Source of the DNA: Amorphophallus konjac
Lineage: Eukaryota; Streptophyta; Magnoliopsida; Alismatales; Araceae
Assembly (NCBI GenBank): GCA_022559845.1
Contig: CM040128.1
Location: forward strand, 267,412,698-267,476,697
Direction of reading: 5' to 3'
DNA length: 64,000 nucleotides
In this document: positions 12,101 to 26,492 of the stretch, in pieces
Layout: every line of letters begins with the position of its first letter
Numbering within the stretch: the first letter of the stretch is position 1
Position numbers and translations under genes: made by a program
The notes under the pieces: model-generated
Databases searched by the model: none
The model's input: only the letters and a program-made list of their open reading frames with translations
What the model was told of the DNA's origin: nothing

Positions 12101-15100
12101 GGGTGTGGCAGAGAGCAGAGATTGCGGAGTTAGTCAGGGGTTTCCAGGTTGGGAGAGGTGGTCTTTCAGTCTTGCACTTGCAGCATGCCAATGATACCAT
12201 TATGTTCCTGACAGATGATGAGCAGCAGATGTATGTGACTAGAATTTTGTTGGAATTGTTGGAGTTGACCACTAGTTTGAAGGTTAACTTCAACCAGAGC
12301 TTTCTTGTTGGGGTTAACATAGAGGACATGGCACTTCAAACGGCGGTGTGCATTTTGGGCTATCAGAGAGGAGCTTTCCCCATCTCCTACTTCGGTCTCC
12401 CTCTCACCCCAGGTGCTTTTCGGTGTGCTGATTGACTTTCTAATATTCAGAGGTATGAGTTTAGACTGGTTGACTGGAAGGCTAAACTGTTATCATATGG
12501 GGCAGATTAGTTCTTTGCCTATCTGTATAGGACAACTTACCTATCTCTTTTGTCTCTGTGTTCCGAATACTGAAGACAGTGATGAAGAAGATTGAGACTG
12601 TACATGGGAGGTTCTTTTGGCATGGGAGTGGGGGGAGATGTAGGGGATGACACGACATTAGGTGGGGGAGGGTAGCTGCTAGCAAGGATCAGGGGGGAAT
12701 TGAGATCAAGGATGTGGGAGACTTTAATTTGGCTCTCTTGTGCAAGTGGCTGTGGAGGTTTGGGGTAGGGGATGCAGGGTTTTGGGCGCAATTTATCAGG
12801 TAGAGGTACTACGGCAGGATGAGAGTTTGGGATATGGACTCTTCAGCTTCATCCTAGACTTGTCCTATTTGGCGTGACATTTTTTCTTACAGGGATATCC
12901 TCTCCATCGGCGTATGGGTCTGTCTAGGGAAAGGCAATCAATGTCTTTTCTGGAAGGACAGATAGTGCAGTGACTTCACTTTGGAGCATTCAATTCCTAG
13001 CTTTTTTGCTGTCTCTGTTGACCCTTTGGGGTCGGTCGACCGGGCTTTTGACCCCCATTTGTCACGAGGCACTTGGGCGCCGACCCTCAGGAGGGACCTC
13101 AGGACCGCCGAGATGGAGCAATTCTAGACCTCTTACTTCTCCTCCTTGTTTTCGCTCTCCACTCTCACGAGGAGGATGCGTGGGTCTGGAGGTAGGAGAG
13201 GGAGGGGACCTTCTCTGTTAGGTCTGCTTACACTATCATCTCTGATGGAGGGGTGCAACATAGCCTTGTCCTTTAGATTTGGAGGCCGAGCAGTTTGCTA
13301 AAGGTGAAGCTATTGATTGGGAGGATTTCACATGGGAGATTTCCCATCGAGATAGGCTACATTAGTTCATCCCAGGCATATAAGCCACATGTTGTTTGTG
13401 TGGTTTGGAGGACGAGACTCTGGATCATCTATTCGTAGGATGCTCCTATTCGCGGGAAGTGTGAGAGGGATTGGCTTCAAGAGCCCGCTCTCCACATAGC
13501 TATCAGTCAGAGGTGCAACACTTCATTGGGTCTTCATGAGATGGTCTCTTAGAGGTGACAGTATTGTGTGGTGGCTGATCTTGCATGTCACTCTATGGTC
13601 TTTGTGGGGTGAACGGAACAAAGATTTTGAAGAGGCAGTCTAGAGTTGAGGACTCTCTTGTTTCTTTCATTTGTGCTTGATTGAGAGAATGGGCGGAGTT
13701 ACTTTGTAATGTGAATTCTCTCAACTCCCCTTTTGTACAGAGATTTTTTTGAGAGTTTATTGACTATATTTGTACATCCCCTTTTTCATTTAATACAATT
13801 TCGTGGTGCTACTCACTTTCAAAAAAAAATCAGGTAAAGATACCCCAAGAATATATCTACCCCAGTTATATATATATATAAAATAACTCTCAAGTAAATA
13901 TTTTCCATACACACAGTAGTTACCTGAAAAATGTTGTTGTCGTGCTCCCTCCAGATACTCGAGCAGACTGCATGAGGAAGGATAAGAAAGAGTTTTGCAT
14001 ATCTGGTCTGCCATGAATCGCCTACTGTGTTCTTTCGCTGTTCAGACCCTTTTGATTGGGACACCGCCCTGGGTCTGTGTTCAGGAAGATCCTGACATGA
14101 TCCCAGTTTTAAAAGCCTTGATTGGTGCTTCATTTCTTGAATGCTCAGAGCCCATTGAACTGTACACTTTTGTGCAAGAGAATAGTGTTCACTAGGTAGA
14201 AGTTAGGTTTGACCAGCCTTCCAATGGACAAAACAACATGCATGTTTACCATGTAATTTTGCAATTAGACTTTAAAAGAGATGTTGCAAGAGAATAGTGT
14301 TCACTAGGTAGAAGTTAGGTTTGACCAGCCTTCCAATGGACAAAACAACATGCATGTTTACCATGTAATTTTGCAATTAGACTTTAAAAGAGATGTTGTT
14401 TGCAATTAGGATTCATTTAGAGCATTAGAGGCCCAATCTTTTTTAGGAATTTTGATCTATACAAGAATTCAAGTTCGACAGGCAAGCTACAAGTCATGAT
14501 TCTTGTTCTCTCCCTTTTTTCGGGAAGTTGGCCAAGCTGCCACATTTCATTGGGTATCCAAGAATGTTACAATGTCATATACTCCCCAGTGCAGCTCATC
14601 AGTATCTACCGAGATGATCACTAATGCTGGCATAACTACTCTCCTTTATGTGTAACATATATCCATAGCCTTACTTATGAGTAACTTTTCTCCAGTTACA
14701 AAAATCCAAGAAGGCCTTAGGCTTTCTGCTTTTTTTACACTGCACTTACCTGAAGGCAAATCCTTAGTGAACCGAATGGCATTTCTTTTCATACTGGTAA
14801 GTGGTGATATTCTGCCACTACAAAAAGGAACAAGATCCCAGTTTCTACAATGATAGATATTTGTTTTTTACAAGCTTTATCTATACATCTCTTCCTCATT
14901 CCACTTCTGGCAGCCATTTTCATAGTGGATCAATGGGTATCAATTTCCCTTCTTTCCTTCCACATATACTGTTCCATCTAGTTGTGTGATGACCCCTTTC
15001 TTCAGGGTTGCAAACTCTCTGAAGAAAGGACTTTGTGTTGAATCCAATCTTTTTCTCCACAGTTTATTTTTAAAACTGATCGGAAGTATATTGCCAAGCT

Positions 15101-18100
15101 CGACGGCACAGCTAGCAATAATTTTTCTCTCCAACGTGCAAGTTTACTGTCAAATTTATTGACAAAACACTCCAATCTTTATATCTGGACTGTCCATCTG
15201 ATAAATGTAACCTGAGGTGTTTGATAGTCAAGGTTGACCTTCGGCAATCCAATGTTTCAACTATTTCCTGCCATCTGTTGTCTCCTATGCCGAAAAACCG
15301 GAAGTTTTTTTTTTTTTACAAAAGTTGATTACCTGACAATGTAGAAAAGTTGATTACCTGACAATGTTTTTCTCCATTTTAGATCTTATTTCTTTTAAGC
15401 AAGCCTTCTTTTCAGTTTTCATCTTTGAGTCCATGTTCTGCATCCTTCATAAATTGTTTTGTGCATGCTTTTGTCAAGAAGTATGTTTGTCTTCTACTCT
15501 TGTCGAACAGAGGTAAGGATGTTTTCTTCATAAGAGCAGTAGATTGATTCATAAGCTTTTTTGATTTTATCATTATGGACAGCAGCTAAAAGGGTAACTA
15601 CTTTGACCACAAGTTTGTGGTGGAGCTCGGGTACTATTCATTCACTGTGATCTGGCATTTTCTGGTCATACATTGTGTTATTTTTCAAATAATGCATGGA
15701 TAATCCCAAAGGAATTGCTGGCTTGCTGCTCGCTTTTTCTATTGCTTTGTTTCTATTGCCTACTCATTTTAGAGACAATTTATCTGAATTGTAGATATGC
15801 CCTCTCTATGACCACTTCTTGATGCACTGTTTCTAATAGCTGCCTTTAATTTCAGCAGCACAAGACCAAAAAACAAGTTATGGAGGAGATAATTGCGAAG
15901 AGCAAATTTTACAAGGTAATTCCCTTTTGCGGCGAATAGCTTAGGCATCATGTTGGCATTATAGTTGCATGATGACCTTTTGTTTAATTTTTTTTTTGAT
16001 TTTAGTCGGAGCATTTTGTTTTGTAGAAAATCTTGAAGGATGGGGATTGAACTCGTTGGTTTTGACATTACATATTTTTAATCTTTCATGGTTTCTCTGC
16101 TTAAAAATTTCACTTTATATTGCACTGTATCTTGTCTGATCACCTGCATCTTGAAGAGCCTTTGAAGATAATGTGGGAGCCAAAGAAGTTCTCCATGATC
16201 GCGCTTTAGTCACGGTTCTGGGGCTTTTATTGCGGAACTTTTTTTGGGTCCTCTTGTTTGCAGAAACCTGGTTTTATCTGTTCTGCGATTCTGGATTGTT
16301 TAACTTGAACTTGGGCATTGTCCTTCTTAGTGATGTCCTGATAGGCATTCTATCGTGTAAGCACTCTGCTTGTTCTCTTCCTTCAAACTGTTCACCTGTG
16401 TTACAGAGAGGGCATCTTCTGAGTGAGCTGGTATTGGTGTTTAACTCCAGCAGGTGTTAGTCACCTCGAAGAGAGCCAAGAATGGTGTAGTGGGTGGAAG
16501 GTTGTTTCTCCAGGTGGCAGCCTGCCAGGGTTTCAGAAAGGAGGGAGTGGAAGGAGCTTATTGTCAACTCGGACTTCTGAAGCTGGTTGGCCCAGGTTCT
16601 TTGATGGAGGGGGCGAAGGTGTTATAGATTAGTCATAAGGGTTTTTTTTGTCAGGGCTGCCTTTCCTCCTTCTCTTTCCTTTTTCTTTGGGGGGGGGGAG
16701 ACAATGGAACAACAGAAGATGAAGAGGGTGACAGGAAAGCTGAGTTGCTTTTTTCTTATTGGAGGGAGTCTGTGGACTTCAGTATTTTAGCTGATAGGGT
16801 ATTTAGAACCAACTGACAACCAGAGTGGAGAAGTGTTTGGGGAGCAAGGTTAAGACAACCCTTCCTGGGACTGGAACTAGTTTGGGCCAGTTCCGATTCT
16901 GGATCAGGCTGGTTTCTTCCCTATTGGAACCAGACGGTTGCAGCCAGTTGTGGTCTAGTTTGGGCATTTTTTAGTACCATGGTAGGGACTCTGTAGAGAT
17001 TGTACCATATGCATAAGTCTAAGGAGAAGACAGCTGAAATAATACAAGCAAAATGGTTTGGTGTGTCTTTTGGGGTTAAGGAAGAGATCAGACGTTTCAT
17101 TAAGGGTCTCTTTGCTAACCTGATAAGCCTAGAATAGGATCAGTTATCTGCGTTTATCCTAGTTATTCTATTTGGTGATATGGGTTAGCTATTCTGAGTG
17201 CAGATGAGTTATTCCAGAGTAAACCAGAATATCTTATTCGATTAAAAAGCTCAAATTGCTTACTCTAGTAAGAGTATGATTTACCTTTTTTTATCTATTC
17301 TATTATTTTCACTTATTTTACACAATTTATGTTTCTTATCCTAGGTAAAATAAGATTATGGTTATCCAAGCAAAATGTCTCTTATTCCAGTATAAACAAT
17401 CCTGATGTAGCTCATCTAGGATAACTCATTCCTTTATCGAAGAGGTCTTAAAAAATGATAAGAAATAAAGCTCTATAGAATTGAGCAAAAAGAAAAGGAC
17501 AAGGGGGGAGTCAAGATACCCAAGAGGAAAATGAAGACTTACTCAGACATAAGAAAGGGAGTATCAGACACTGTTGTCGAAATGAAGATCTGTCCATGGA
17601 ATGATAGAGGTATGAATGGTGATCCCAAAATCAGACCAGTAAGAGACTATCATGAATGTCAAGGTTGATATGTTGATATCATTTGCATTTGGGAGGCCAT
17701 TGCGGTGGCAGTGGCATTGGTAATGTGGTTGATCATTTGCATTTGGAAGATTGAGATGAACTCGCTCGATGATCAAACAAGAAGAATAGGTGGTTCCATG
17801 TTGATCGGTTGGGCTTCTCTTCTAGCTGATGGGTTGAAAGGAGGTCAGGTCATCATACGTAACGGAAAAGTGTTTTTGGGCAATCTGTGTGATACAGTCA
17901 TCTTTATCATTTCAGTTAGATTTTCTATCTGGGAATCCAATGTCCTTGAGTATCAACTTCTGCCTATGGATCTCATCAAGATGAACCCAGAATTCCATTC
18001 TTTCAGGAACTTTACAGGCTGAAAGCGGAATATTGTGTAGCTGGTGGTTTCAACTCTGGAAGATAAAGGATTACCAAATCGGAACTGGTGGGGGCCAGTT

Positions 18101-21100
18101 CTGGTTCAGATTGGGAACTGGCTAGTTTTAGTTTTGGAGGGTTGGTTTCAACTGTTCTCCTTGGATACCTATATTCTGCCGGAAGATTTTGCCACTCTAA
18201 GAAGTATTGTCCCCAGGGTAGAGGTGGTCTTTGTCTGGGGAAAAGGTGCCTCCTGCGGTGAGAGGGTGAAGACCCACCTTATAAATGCACAATGGTCTTC
18301 TTAATAACTATGCAGGAGCTTCCAGTGTTTTACCTCTACATAGCTCTCCTGGGAGGCAAGTATGTGTGTTGGAGGGGATTCCCATAGAAGGTGCCAATGC
18401 TGTGGGAAAATTTAACAGCTGTGAAGAAATATTGGATTTTTTTGTCCCTAGAGCAGATAGGGGTTTTGTTCTTTACCGAGCAAAAGGGTCTCTTGGGTAA
18501 GGGGGTGAAGTCCCACCTTATAAGCACACAATCATATTCTCAATAATAGATGTGGGACTAAATAAAGCCCCTATTGTTTTGCCTCTATTTATTAACGAGA
18601 AAGAAGATAAGAATGTAAAAACAACAAAAGCTTTAAACTGATGAAAATGTTTGATAATATCACTTAGATAGTTTCATAAGCAGCAGGTACGATATCTGCA
18701 ATATTTTTTTTGAAAGTGATGATATCTGTAATAATTACTTATTTAAAATGAAAATAAACATATTTGGATGTTAACTTAAACACTGACTGGAACTTTTTTG
18801 TCTTCGGTTGTAGGATTCAGGATTTGGTCATCAGTGCCCATCTTTATAAATTGGAAAAGACTTGTTATGTAATTTTCTGGGGGGTTTTAAGAAGCTTCTC
18901 TGTTTTTTCTTTTTTTTTTTTGGGGGGGGGGGCGCTTAAACACTGACTGGGGAGCACCCTTCTGATTGGGTGCTTTTGAAGAGTGGACATGCATGGCAGT
19001 GGGTCTGGTGAATGCGAAGGCAAGGATGAGTGGGAGTGCATGGAAGATAACAATACACATCATGGTGTGCCGTCAGGCATTGATGCTAAAGGATGTTTTA
19101 ACGCCTTTTGTTTGGCAGATGGTGGTCATTGTTTTTATTGGGGTGGTAACTGGACCCACAGTCAAATCTCCATTTCCAGTGTTTAGGCACGACCACCATG
19201 CTTCCATTTGTGGGATTGAGGCAGCTGTTTGTTGGAGATGCAAGTGAATAGGCCATAGAAGTGCTCGATGCAAGGATGGTGTAGATCGTTTGTTCTGTCT
19301 CAAGGGCAATTGAGGTTAACGCAACATGCAAAAAGTTCATCGTGGTCAAAACTCCATGGTCTCTGGCTTGCATTTGAAATATGAAAGCTTTGCAGTGCTC
19401 CTTGGTGGGCATTGTTCAGGAAGGCTCCTTGAAATGGGATGAGATTGTTCTGCTTTGAGGAGGTGTTGGTCTGATGTGTCAAAATGGTCAATCAGTATGT
19501 TGTCTTCCAACAGTTTCTTAATCTTTTTTTTGCTGATGTCGGGACTAAAAGGTGTGTTCTTAAATCTGCCTCTTTGCTTGTTAACAACACAAGCATTCTG
19601 TGGTTAGTGGGAGGAATGGTGTGCTACAGGAGTTGCACCCGCAGGACCATTGCAATGATATCATGTCTGGTATTCCCTTACCATTGTGGATGTGGATGAC
19701 TGAGGTTTCTAGTACTTTGGACTCACTGTTTGGCATTTTAGTTGGTGCAGATGAAATACAAAATTATGGTAGTTTCTACAGTATGCAAGATTATTGGTAG
19801 AGGTTAATTCTTCAGTAGTTATCCCTAATGCTTTGCAGCTGTGGTGGTGTAACACATATTAATGGGTTGATGTTTGGATTAAGTCACATCATCTGGTTAT
19901 GGTGATGGCTAGCAGGGCAGAATGGACGCACATAGATGTTCTCTAGGCATATAAGTAATGTAGGGTTTGCACTAGTAAGGAGGTCATAGGCATGAGGTTG
20001 AAGATGGTTGACTCAATAAGGTTACCTCGGGCAAGTATGCCTAACTCGGCTTCTGTGACTTGCTCTGTTCAAAATTGTCCAACTGAGAATGGATTTCATG
20101 AACTTTCCAGCCCAACTGGACATGTCCTGTTAATGAATGTTGAGCATTTTCAAAATTCAAAATGTGGTGGAAGGGAGGTCAGAAGCTAAAGAAAGGAAGG
20201 GTATCTTTTTTCTATCCGGAGAGATTGCATGGTGGCAGGCTATTTCCCAACTAGCCTCCGAGATTGTTGCTGGCCTTCGACAGGAGAGTTCACGGCATAA
20301 CAAATGTGGGAGTCAAAGTATATCGAAGAAGTAATTGCTCTAAAGTTCTGGAAAATAACATGGCTTCATTCATTCCCAGGCTTGCGAGGACTGCATATTT
20401 GTAGCCGGCATGCCAACCAGTGTTTTGATATTCGAAGGTGTCCGAGATTCTTCTATCAAACAGTTGAATGGTCAGAGTCAGTGGGATGTTGGTGCTCTGA
20501 TCATGCCCAAGGGTCTGCCTGTGGCAGGTTTGCATAGACCGTTCCAGCTCCATGGAGTGATGATCTTGTGATAATCCTGCTAGAATGTGATAGTGTGCAT
20601 CTGGGAACCTCTGTTGGCTGCCATGTGTTATCTGCAGAATGACATGATTGCTTCTCCAGTAATTTTGGCTTCACAGCTACAGATTACTGGTGAGACGGCG
20701 AAATCTGTGGGGGAAGTAGAACACCTCTTCAGAAAAGAGAGATGAACCTCATTCCACGCAGAAAAACATGGGGAATCGGATATGCTTGGATATTTTTTCC
20801 TCATGGCATGATGAAACATTGATTCAAAAAGCAAATATTTTAGGGATACAAATCAACTCTAAGCCAGGACTGTTCCGGAAACTTTTGACAACTATCAGCG
20901 ATGGTGCTCATTCTCATTATAAGCCTAACAAGGGACAACAGGAACTTTTATCCTTGTTTAAGGATGCTTGCAGTGAACGGTTAGTTACAAGGCAACAGAA
21001 GGATTGTGTTACAGTAAGGAATAAACTACATCATTTTTTACATTATTTTTTGATGGAGTTCTATTGTTTTTAGATAGAAGCTTATTTTTTTGGGGGTCTT

Positions 21101-24100
21101 CACTTGTTGGAATCTGTAGTTGGTGAGGAATCTTCCTCTGCCTCCAACTGTGCTACTTTTATTTATCATAAATAAAATTCGAAAAAAAACTGTGGTTGGT
21201 AACTTTATAGAACAATTGTTTGTACATCCTGAATAAAAGGACAAAATAGCTTCATCATTCAGGTGCACTTTAAATCTATTACAGATTTATGGATGAACTG
21301 GTCCCAATGGTTGAATTGTGAAGGAACTGTGCAGTTTGACCTGGTTCCCACTGGTTTATTTTTCCTTTTCCCTTTTTTAAATAAAGGGAACTGGGCTTTT
21401 TAGACTCTGGAACTGGCCAAGCAGATTGGGGACTGTTGATCTCTATCCAGCTCTGCCTGGTTTGCTACACAAACTGGCAGGTTTCATGTACCATGGTAAG
21501 ATACCCTTGTGGTCAGGATAATTGGGGAAAGAGAATGGATTTTTCTGGTCAACGGACTAGGGATAATGAAACAAATGAAATGGAGGATACCAACAGAAAA
21601 ATATCAAGCTAAAACTTCACAGTTGTTTTCTCAAGTTATTTTCATCATCTCAAATTAAGGGGGTTAATGAGGACTTTTCCTGATCATATCTCTGTTCAAC
21701 TGTGGAAGTTATGGCTTTAGGAGTAAAAGGATTTATAGATATGAACTTAGTGTAGACATGATAGGTTCTAAGTTTTGGTCACTAGGTGGTGAAATGCCCC
21801 CTGCAGTCAAGGAATTAAGAACCTGATTTAGGAACTGTCAATGCTTCTCTCCCAGCAAAGAAAATATATATTTTTTTAAACATTGTTGAACAAAGGACAT
21901 AATGTTTCATAGATTTCTTACTCCCCAGAAAGAAATGTCTTCTTGAGCACCATGAGACCTGATCTCAAATAACTTTGAGATGGCCTGCTCCTGTCATTTA
22001 AATATATCTTTGGAACATATGTTGTCTCAATTTTTGTCCCGTTTCAGCACAATTTAATTTGGGGATTGAGCCCGCGAACATGAATGTTTGATTCCTCTTA
22101 GACCTTTTGGAATACAATATTTCTGAAATGGCATGCTATACCATTTCACTGCCTTATCTAGCATGTGTTCAATTATGTTGTTTGGGTTTTGAATCTTCTA
22201 TCACATGCTTGTCTGCACAAGAATATACATTAATCCATTTAGCTGGACCTAGTGGATTTTTTATGATGGTACTAAGTTATCGCCCCTTCTCCTCAATTAG
22301 TCATACAGCTTACATCCATAAATTGAAGGCATCAAATTATTGGCAATACACAAGCACCCTGCAACAACAACTACAATTTTTCTGAATAAATGGATTTATG
22401 TTTGTTTTGGTTTTCTTTATGATGGTTGTTGCAGGCCCGCAAAGCAACGGAGAAGGAAGAGGATGAACACCTTGTGGAACAGTTAGATAAAGATTTCACT
22501 TCATTACTGCAATCTACAGTGTTTCAATCATTAGGCCAAAACACTCATCCAGGCAAGAGTCACACGGACAATTCTGTTGAGAAAGGATTATCTATTTCTG
22601 CAGAGAAGGTAAAACAAAAAGTCCATATCACAAGTTTGTGCACGGTGGTTCAGTAGATTTAGCTAGTACATCCTGTTTCTTGAACTTCATGTTTTATGTG
22701 TATTGAGATAAGACTGATGCCTTCTGCTCAGTCTTGAAGCAGTAAGCAGTGGAGCTTTCTAACTTTAGTATTATCAAGATATCCCTCCCTTTCTGCCCTT
22801 TTCAGATGTGACATTATGTGATTCTGCCCTGCATAGACCTGCAAGCACTGAAAGATTTGCTATGGAGCCAAATTTCTTTTGTTAGTAAAGAAACCTTTGT
22901 TTCATATTTTTCTTGGCTTCTCATTGTTGAACTCTGGATCCTTCATTCTTATGTTATGCTTGTACGAAAAGGTTCATATTTGGTTAGCAACATGATTTAC
23001 TGAATTCCCATTCTTTAGTGTTTGTAATAAACTATATTTGCCTAATTGATGTCTTCATGACCTAGGAACAACCTGATGCTTATGACAAGCTTGTCAGAGT
23101 GTTGCCAACAGACAAGCGTGCACGTCCAACAGATCGAAAAAAGACTGCAGAAGAGATGGCCCAAGAAGAAAGAGAGAGGCTCGAGTTACTGGAGGTTTGT
23201 GCAAGTTGTCATCTAATGACTTTTGGTAAAAGGTATATAGACTGCTAGGCATCTTTGAACTTCGCATGTCATTCGCTTATATTGTTTTAGGAGGAACGAC
23301 AAAGAAGGATGCATGCAACAGATGACTCAGATGAAGGAGAGGATGATGGTGGTGATGATGACTTACGTAAATCATCATCGAAGAAGTCTAAACATGTTTC
23401 TGGCGATGATCTTGGAGATCCTTTGTTCATCAACGAAGAGTTGGCAACGAAAACAGGTTGGGTTGATGATATTATTGGTAATGGATATGGAGGAAACACA
23501 AATGAAGCAGACAGCAAATCTTCTGAGGATTCTGAAGATGATGAAGATCAGGGAAGTGGTGATGACGATGATGATGATGAGGGTAACAGTGATGATAGTC
23601 TTCAAGGTGACTTCCAGAATGTACCACCTGCTGAAGATTGGGAGCAAAGTGAAGATGATGATTTTAGTACAGATGGGGAAGAAGCAGCAAGGAAGTCAGA
23701 AGCAGAAAATGTGATGGCTCTTGATGCAAAGTCTACAAAAGTTCAAGAAAGGAAGTACTTAAATGCTGGTAAAAAAGATGCCTGTGGAAAATCACCTCTA
23801 GTCAAGAAAGACCCTCTTCCTTTTGTAATCAAAGCACCACAAAACCTCACGGAATTGTGTTCATTGATGGACAATCGTCCAGACAAAGAAATAATTGAGG
23901 CAATCAATCGTATTCGTGTATGCAATGCCATAAGCCTTTCCGCAGAAAACAGAAGAAAAATGCAGGTACCAACTTTTCTTTCCCCAAAAAACATAACTGA
24001 GATTTTTCGCTTTATTTTACGTTTTCCTTAATTGTTGACATTTTTTTGATTGCTGCAGGTCTTTTATGGTGTTCTTCTGCAGTATTTTGCTGTCTTAGCA

Positions 24101-26456
24101 ACCAGGAATCCATTAAATGTTAGATTGGTAAATCATCTAGTTAAACCCTTGGTGGAAATGAGTGTCGATACTCCATACTTTGCAGCCATCTGTGCTCGTG
24201 AACGACTTTTGCACATACGAAATCAATTTTCTGTGGATATCAAGGATGCAGGTATCTATAATAGAGAAATGTTGCTGTTCTCAAATCAATTTGTTTCTCT
24301 TCTTTGCACTGAAACATGGATATTGTCCTCATTTTTCACAGAGAAGAGTAACTGGCCCTCTTTGAAGACTTTACTTTTATTGCGGTTATGGTCGTTGACC
24401 TTCCCCTGTTCTGACTTCCGTCATGTTATCATGACACCAGCAACTCTGTTGATGTGCGAGTATCTGATGCGTTGTCCCATCACAACAGGCCGAGATATGG
24501 CTATTGGATCTTTCTTATGCTCCATGCTCCTCTCTGTATGTTTGTTGTTTAACGAGTTGTCTTTCTCTTTTTTGTGCTCTTACAAAACTTTCAGGTGTCT
24601 TTACTTTGGCTGCTTTGGTGTCATTTCATGAATGATCTACTTCTTGTAGTGATGCTTTTATTATCATTTTTGAGAAGCAACCTCCAATTTATTGTGTACT
24701 TGCTGTATTCTATGTTAGTTTAAACTTGAATAACGAAGTGCAGGTTATGTTATCATTAAAGTTTAGTGGATGTTTGTCTTGCTGAGGTTAGTCCATGCAG
24801 GTTGCAAAGCAGTCCTTAAAATTTTATCCAGAAGTTGTAATGTTTCTGCGGCTTCTGCTGATATCTGCTACTGGAACACCCAGACCACAGCTGCTTTGTC
24901 CGGTAAAACTTGCAAGCCTAAGCTATTTCTTTTATGACTCATTTTTTGAATAGCATTAGGTGCTCTTGTATACCTGTAGTGAAGCAAAAACTCCTTTTGA
25001 GCAGTTGTATTTCATGGATCTCAAGACTTTAAAGCCTTGGCTATTTTTACACAAGCGAGTATCTGATATTCATCCTATTGATTTCTTCTCGATTATGAGC
25101 ATTCCAGCAGATTCTCCTTTCTTTGGATCTGACAATTTCAGGTGAGTATATTCTATGATCTGTATGTGGCAATATTGTAGCCTCGTTTATGATACAGAGA
25201 TTCATTATCTAACCAAATTATGCATGACTGCAGGGCAAGTGTCCTTGTGTCTGTAGTTGAAACGCTACAAGGATTCGTGAATGTATATGAAAGACTTAGT
25301 TCCTTCCCTGAGATTTTCTTGCCAGTTTCTTTGTTATTGCATGAAGTGATCAAACAGGATACAACACCAGACATGCTCAGAGGAAAGATGGTGGCTGTTG
25401 CCGAGCAGATTGAGAAAAAAACTGATGAACTTCAGATGCTGAGGCAGCCCCTTCAAATGAGAAAGCAAAAGCCAGCATCAATCAAACTATTAAATCCTAA
25501 ATTTGAGGAGAAGTATTGCATTCTTTCTTTGCTCTTGCTGTTTATCATGATCATGATAGTAAATGTAGACTTCTGTTTAGTCAAAATCAGCATTGTCTCA
25601 TTGTCTTCTGAGAAACATTTTACCTTCATGATTGTATTAAACCAGACAGCATAGTATCAGTTATCACAGGCACTGGACAGCCATATCCAGCATATGCATT
25701 ACATGTTCCGGTGAGAGTACTGGCAGTGTCATGCACTTCCGTTTTGGGGGGGTTTTGGGGTGGGGGGTTTGGTTGATGTGACATGTAATTTGGTTCACCT
25801 TGTGGAGTCGCATACCCTCATATGAAGTATTTGGCTGGGTCTTATGTGGAATGTTTTCTAGGATTTGATTTTTACAGGTTCACAACCAGGTTTTGTTTAG
25901 GTGAGGATTGATTTCATGGGTAGGTGAGGGGGTCTTATTAGAGTAAGAATTGTGTTTACAGGTTAGTGAATGCAGTTTTGTTTAAATGCAAAGAACAAGA
26001 GAGATGGGAATTGAAATCTCATCTGTAGGTGTGAATTCAATTAACCCCTTGCCTTCATGCATGCTTGTCAAGGCGAGCGCCTAGGCAGCTACAAGGCAAG
26101 GCACCTTCCAACTCACAAGGCGTTGGACTGCCTTCTTTGAAGCCAAAAGGCGACCAAGGCAGGTGCCTAGGCAGGCCAGGTGCCAAGCCACCTGCTTAAT
26201 CGCGACTGGCCCATGAGAAACCTGCGACCGGATCCGGTATTTAAACCCATTCCCCTAACCCCTTCCTTCTCTGTTCCATCCTAGCCTAGGGTTTTGCCCA
26301 TTTTCCCCACCGCACACCGTCCGCTGCCACCGGAGCCATTGCCTTCTGGCGTGGGTGCACTGTCCGTGCTGGTCCAAGGAATTTCCGCTGCCATTTCGTC
26401 GTGGTCCGCCGTCCCTGGCATCAGTCCATCGTGGTCCGGGCCACCTTTAGTATGCC

Positions 26457-26492
<36 letters not shown>

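Larger units (their letters stand above)
7740..13829 (+). mobile_element. Near-complete, inactive L1-type LINE
   Basis: This roughly 6-kb element carries a gag-like ORF1 with a CCHC knuckle, ORF2 with endonuclease, reverse transcriptase and zinc-binding C-terminus, and ends GTGGTGCTACTCACTTTC plus nine A. It lies in sense orientation in the 8.8-kb NOP14 intron. A hAT MITE (8844-9347) has inserted into ORF1. The 5' end is approximate and no target duplication was found next to the tail, so the left limit may be elsewhere. Numerous stops show that it cannot move by itself. Confidence 0.85.
13830..15855 (+). other. NOP14 intron remainder after the LINE
   Basis: This part of the 8.8-kb intron shows no gene. 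It contains a TATATATATAT run near 13870, a perfect tandem duplication at 14173-14396 and a short one at 15320-15367. The rest is AT-rich intron sequence without recognisable repeats. Confidence 0.6.

Noticed and set aside
7740..13829. Target-site duplication for the large LINE
   Set aside because: The bases after the tail (TCAGGTAAAGATACC) were looked for near 7600-7800 and not found, so the 5' limit is left approximate.
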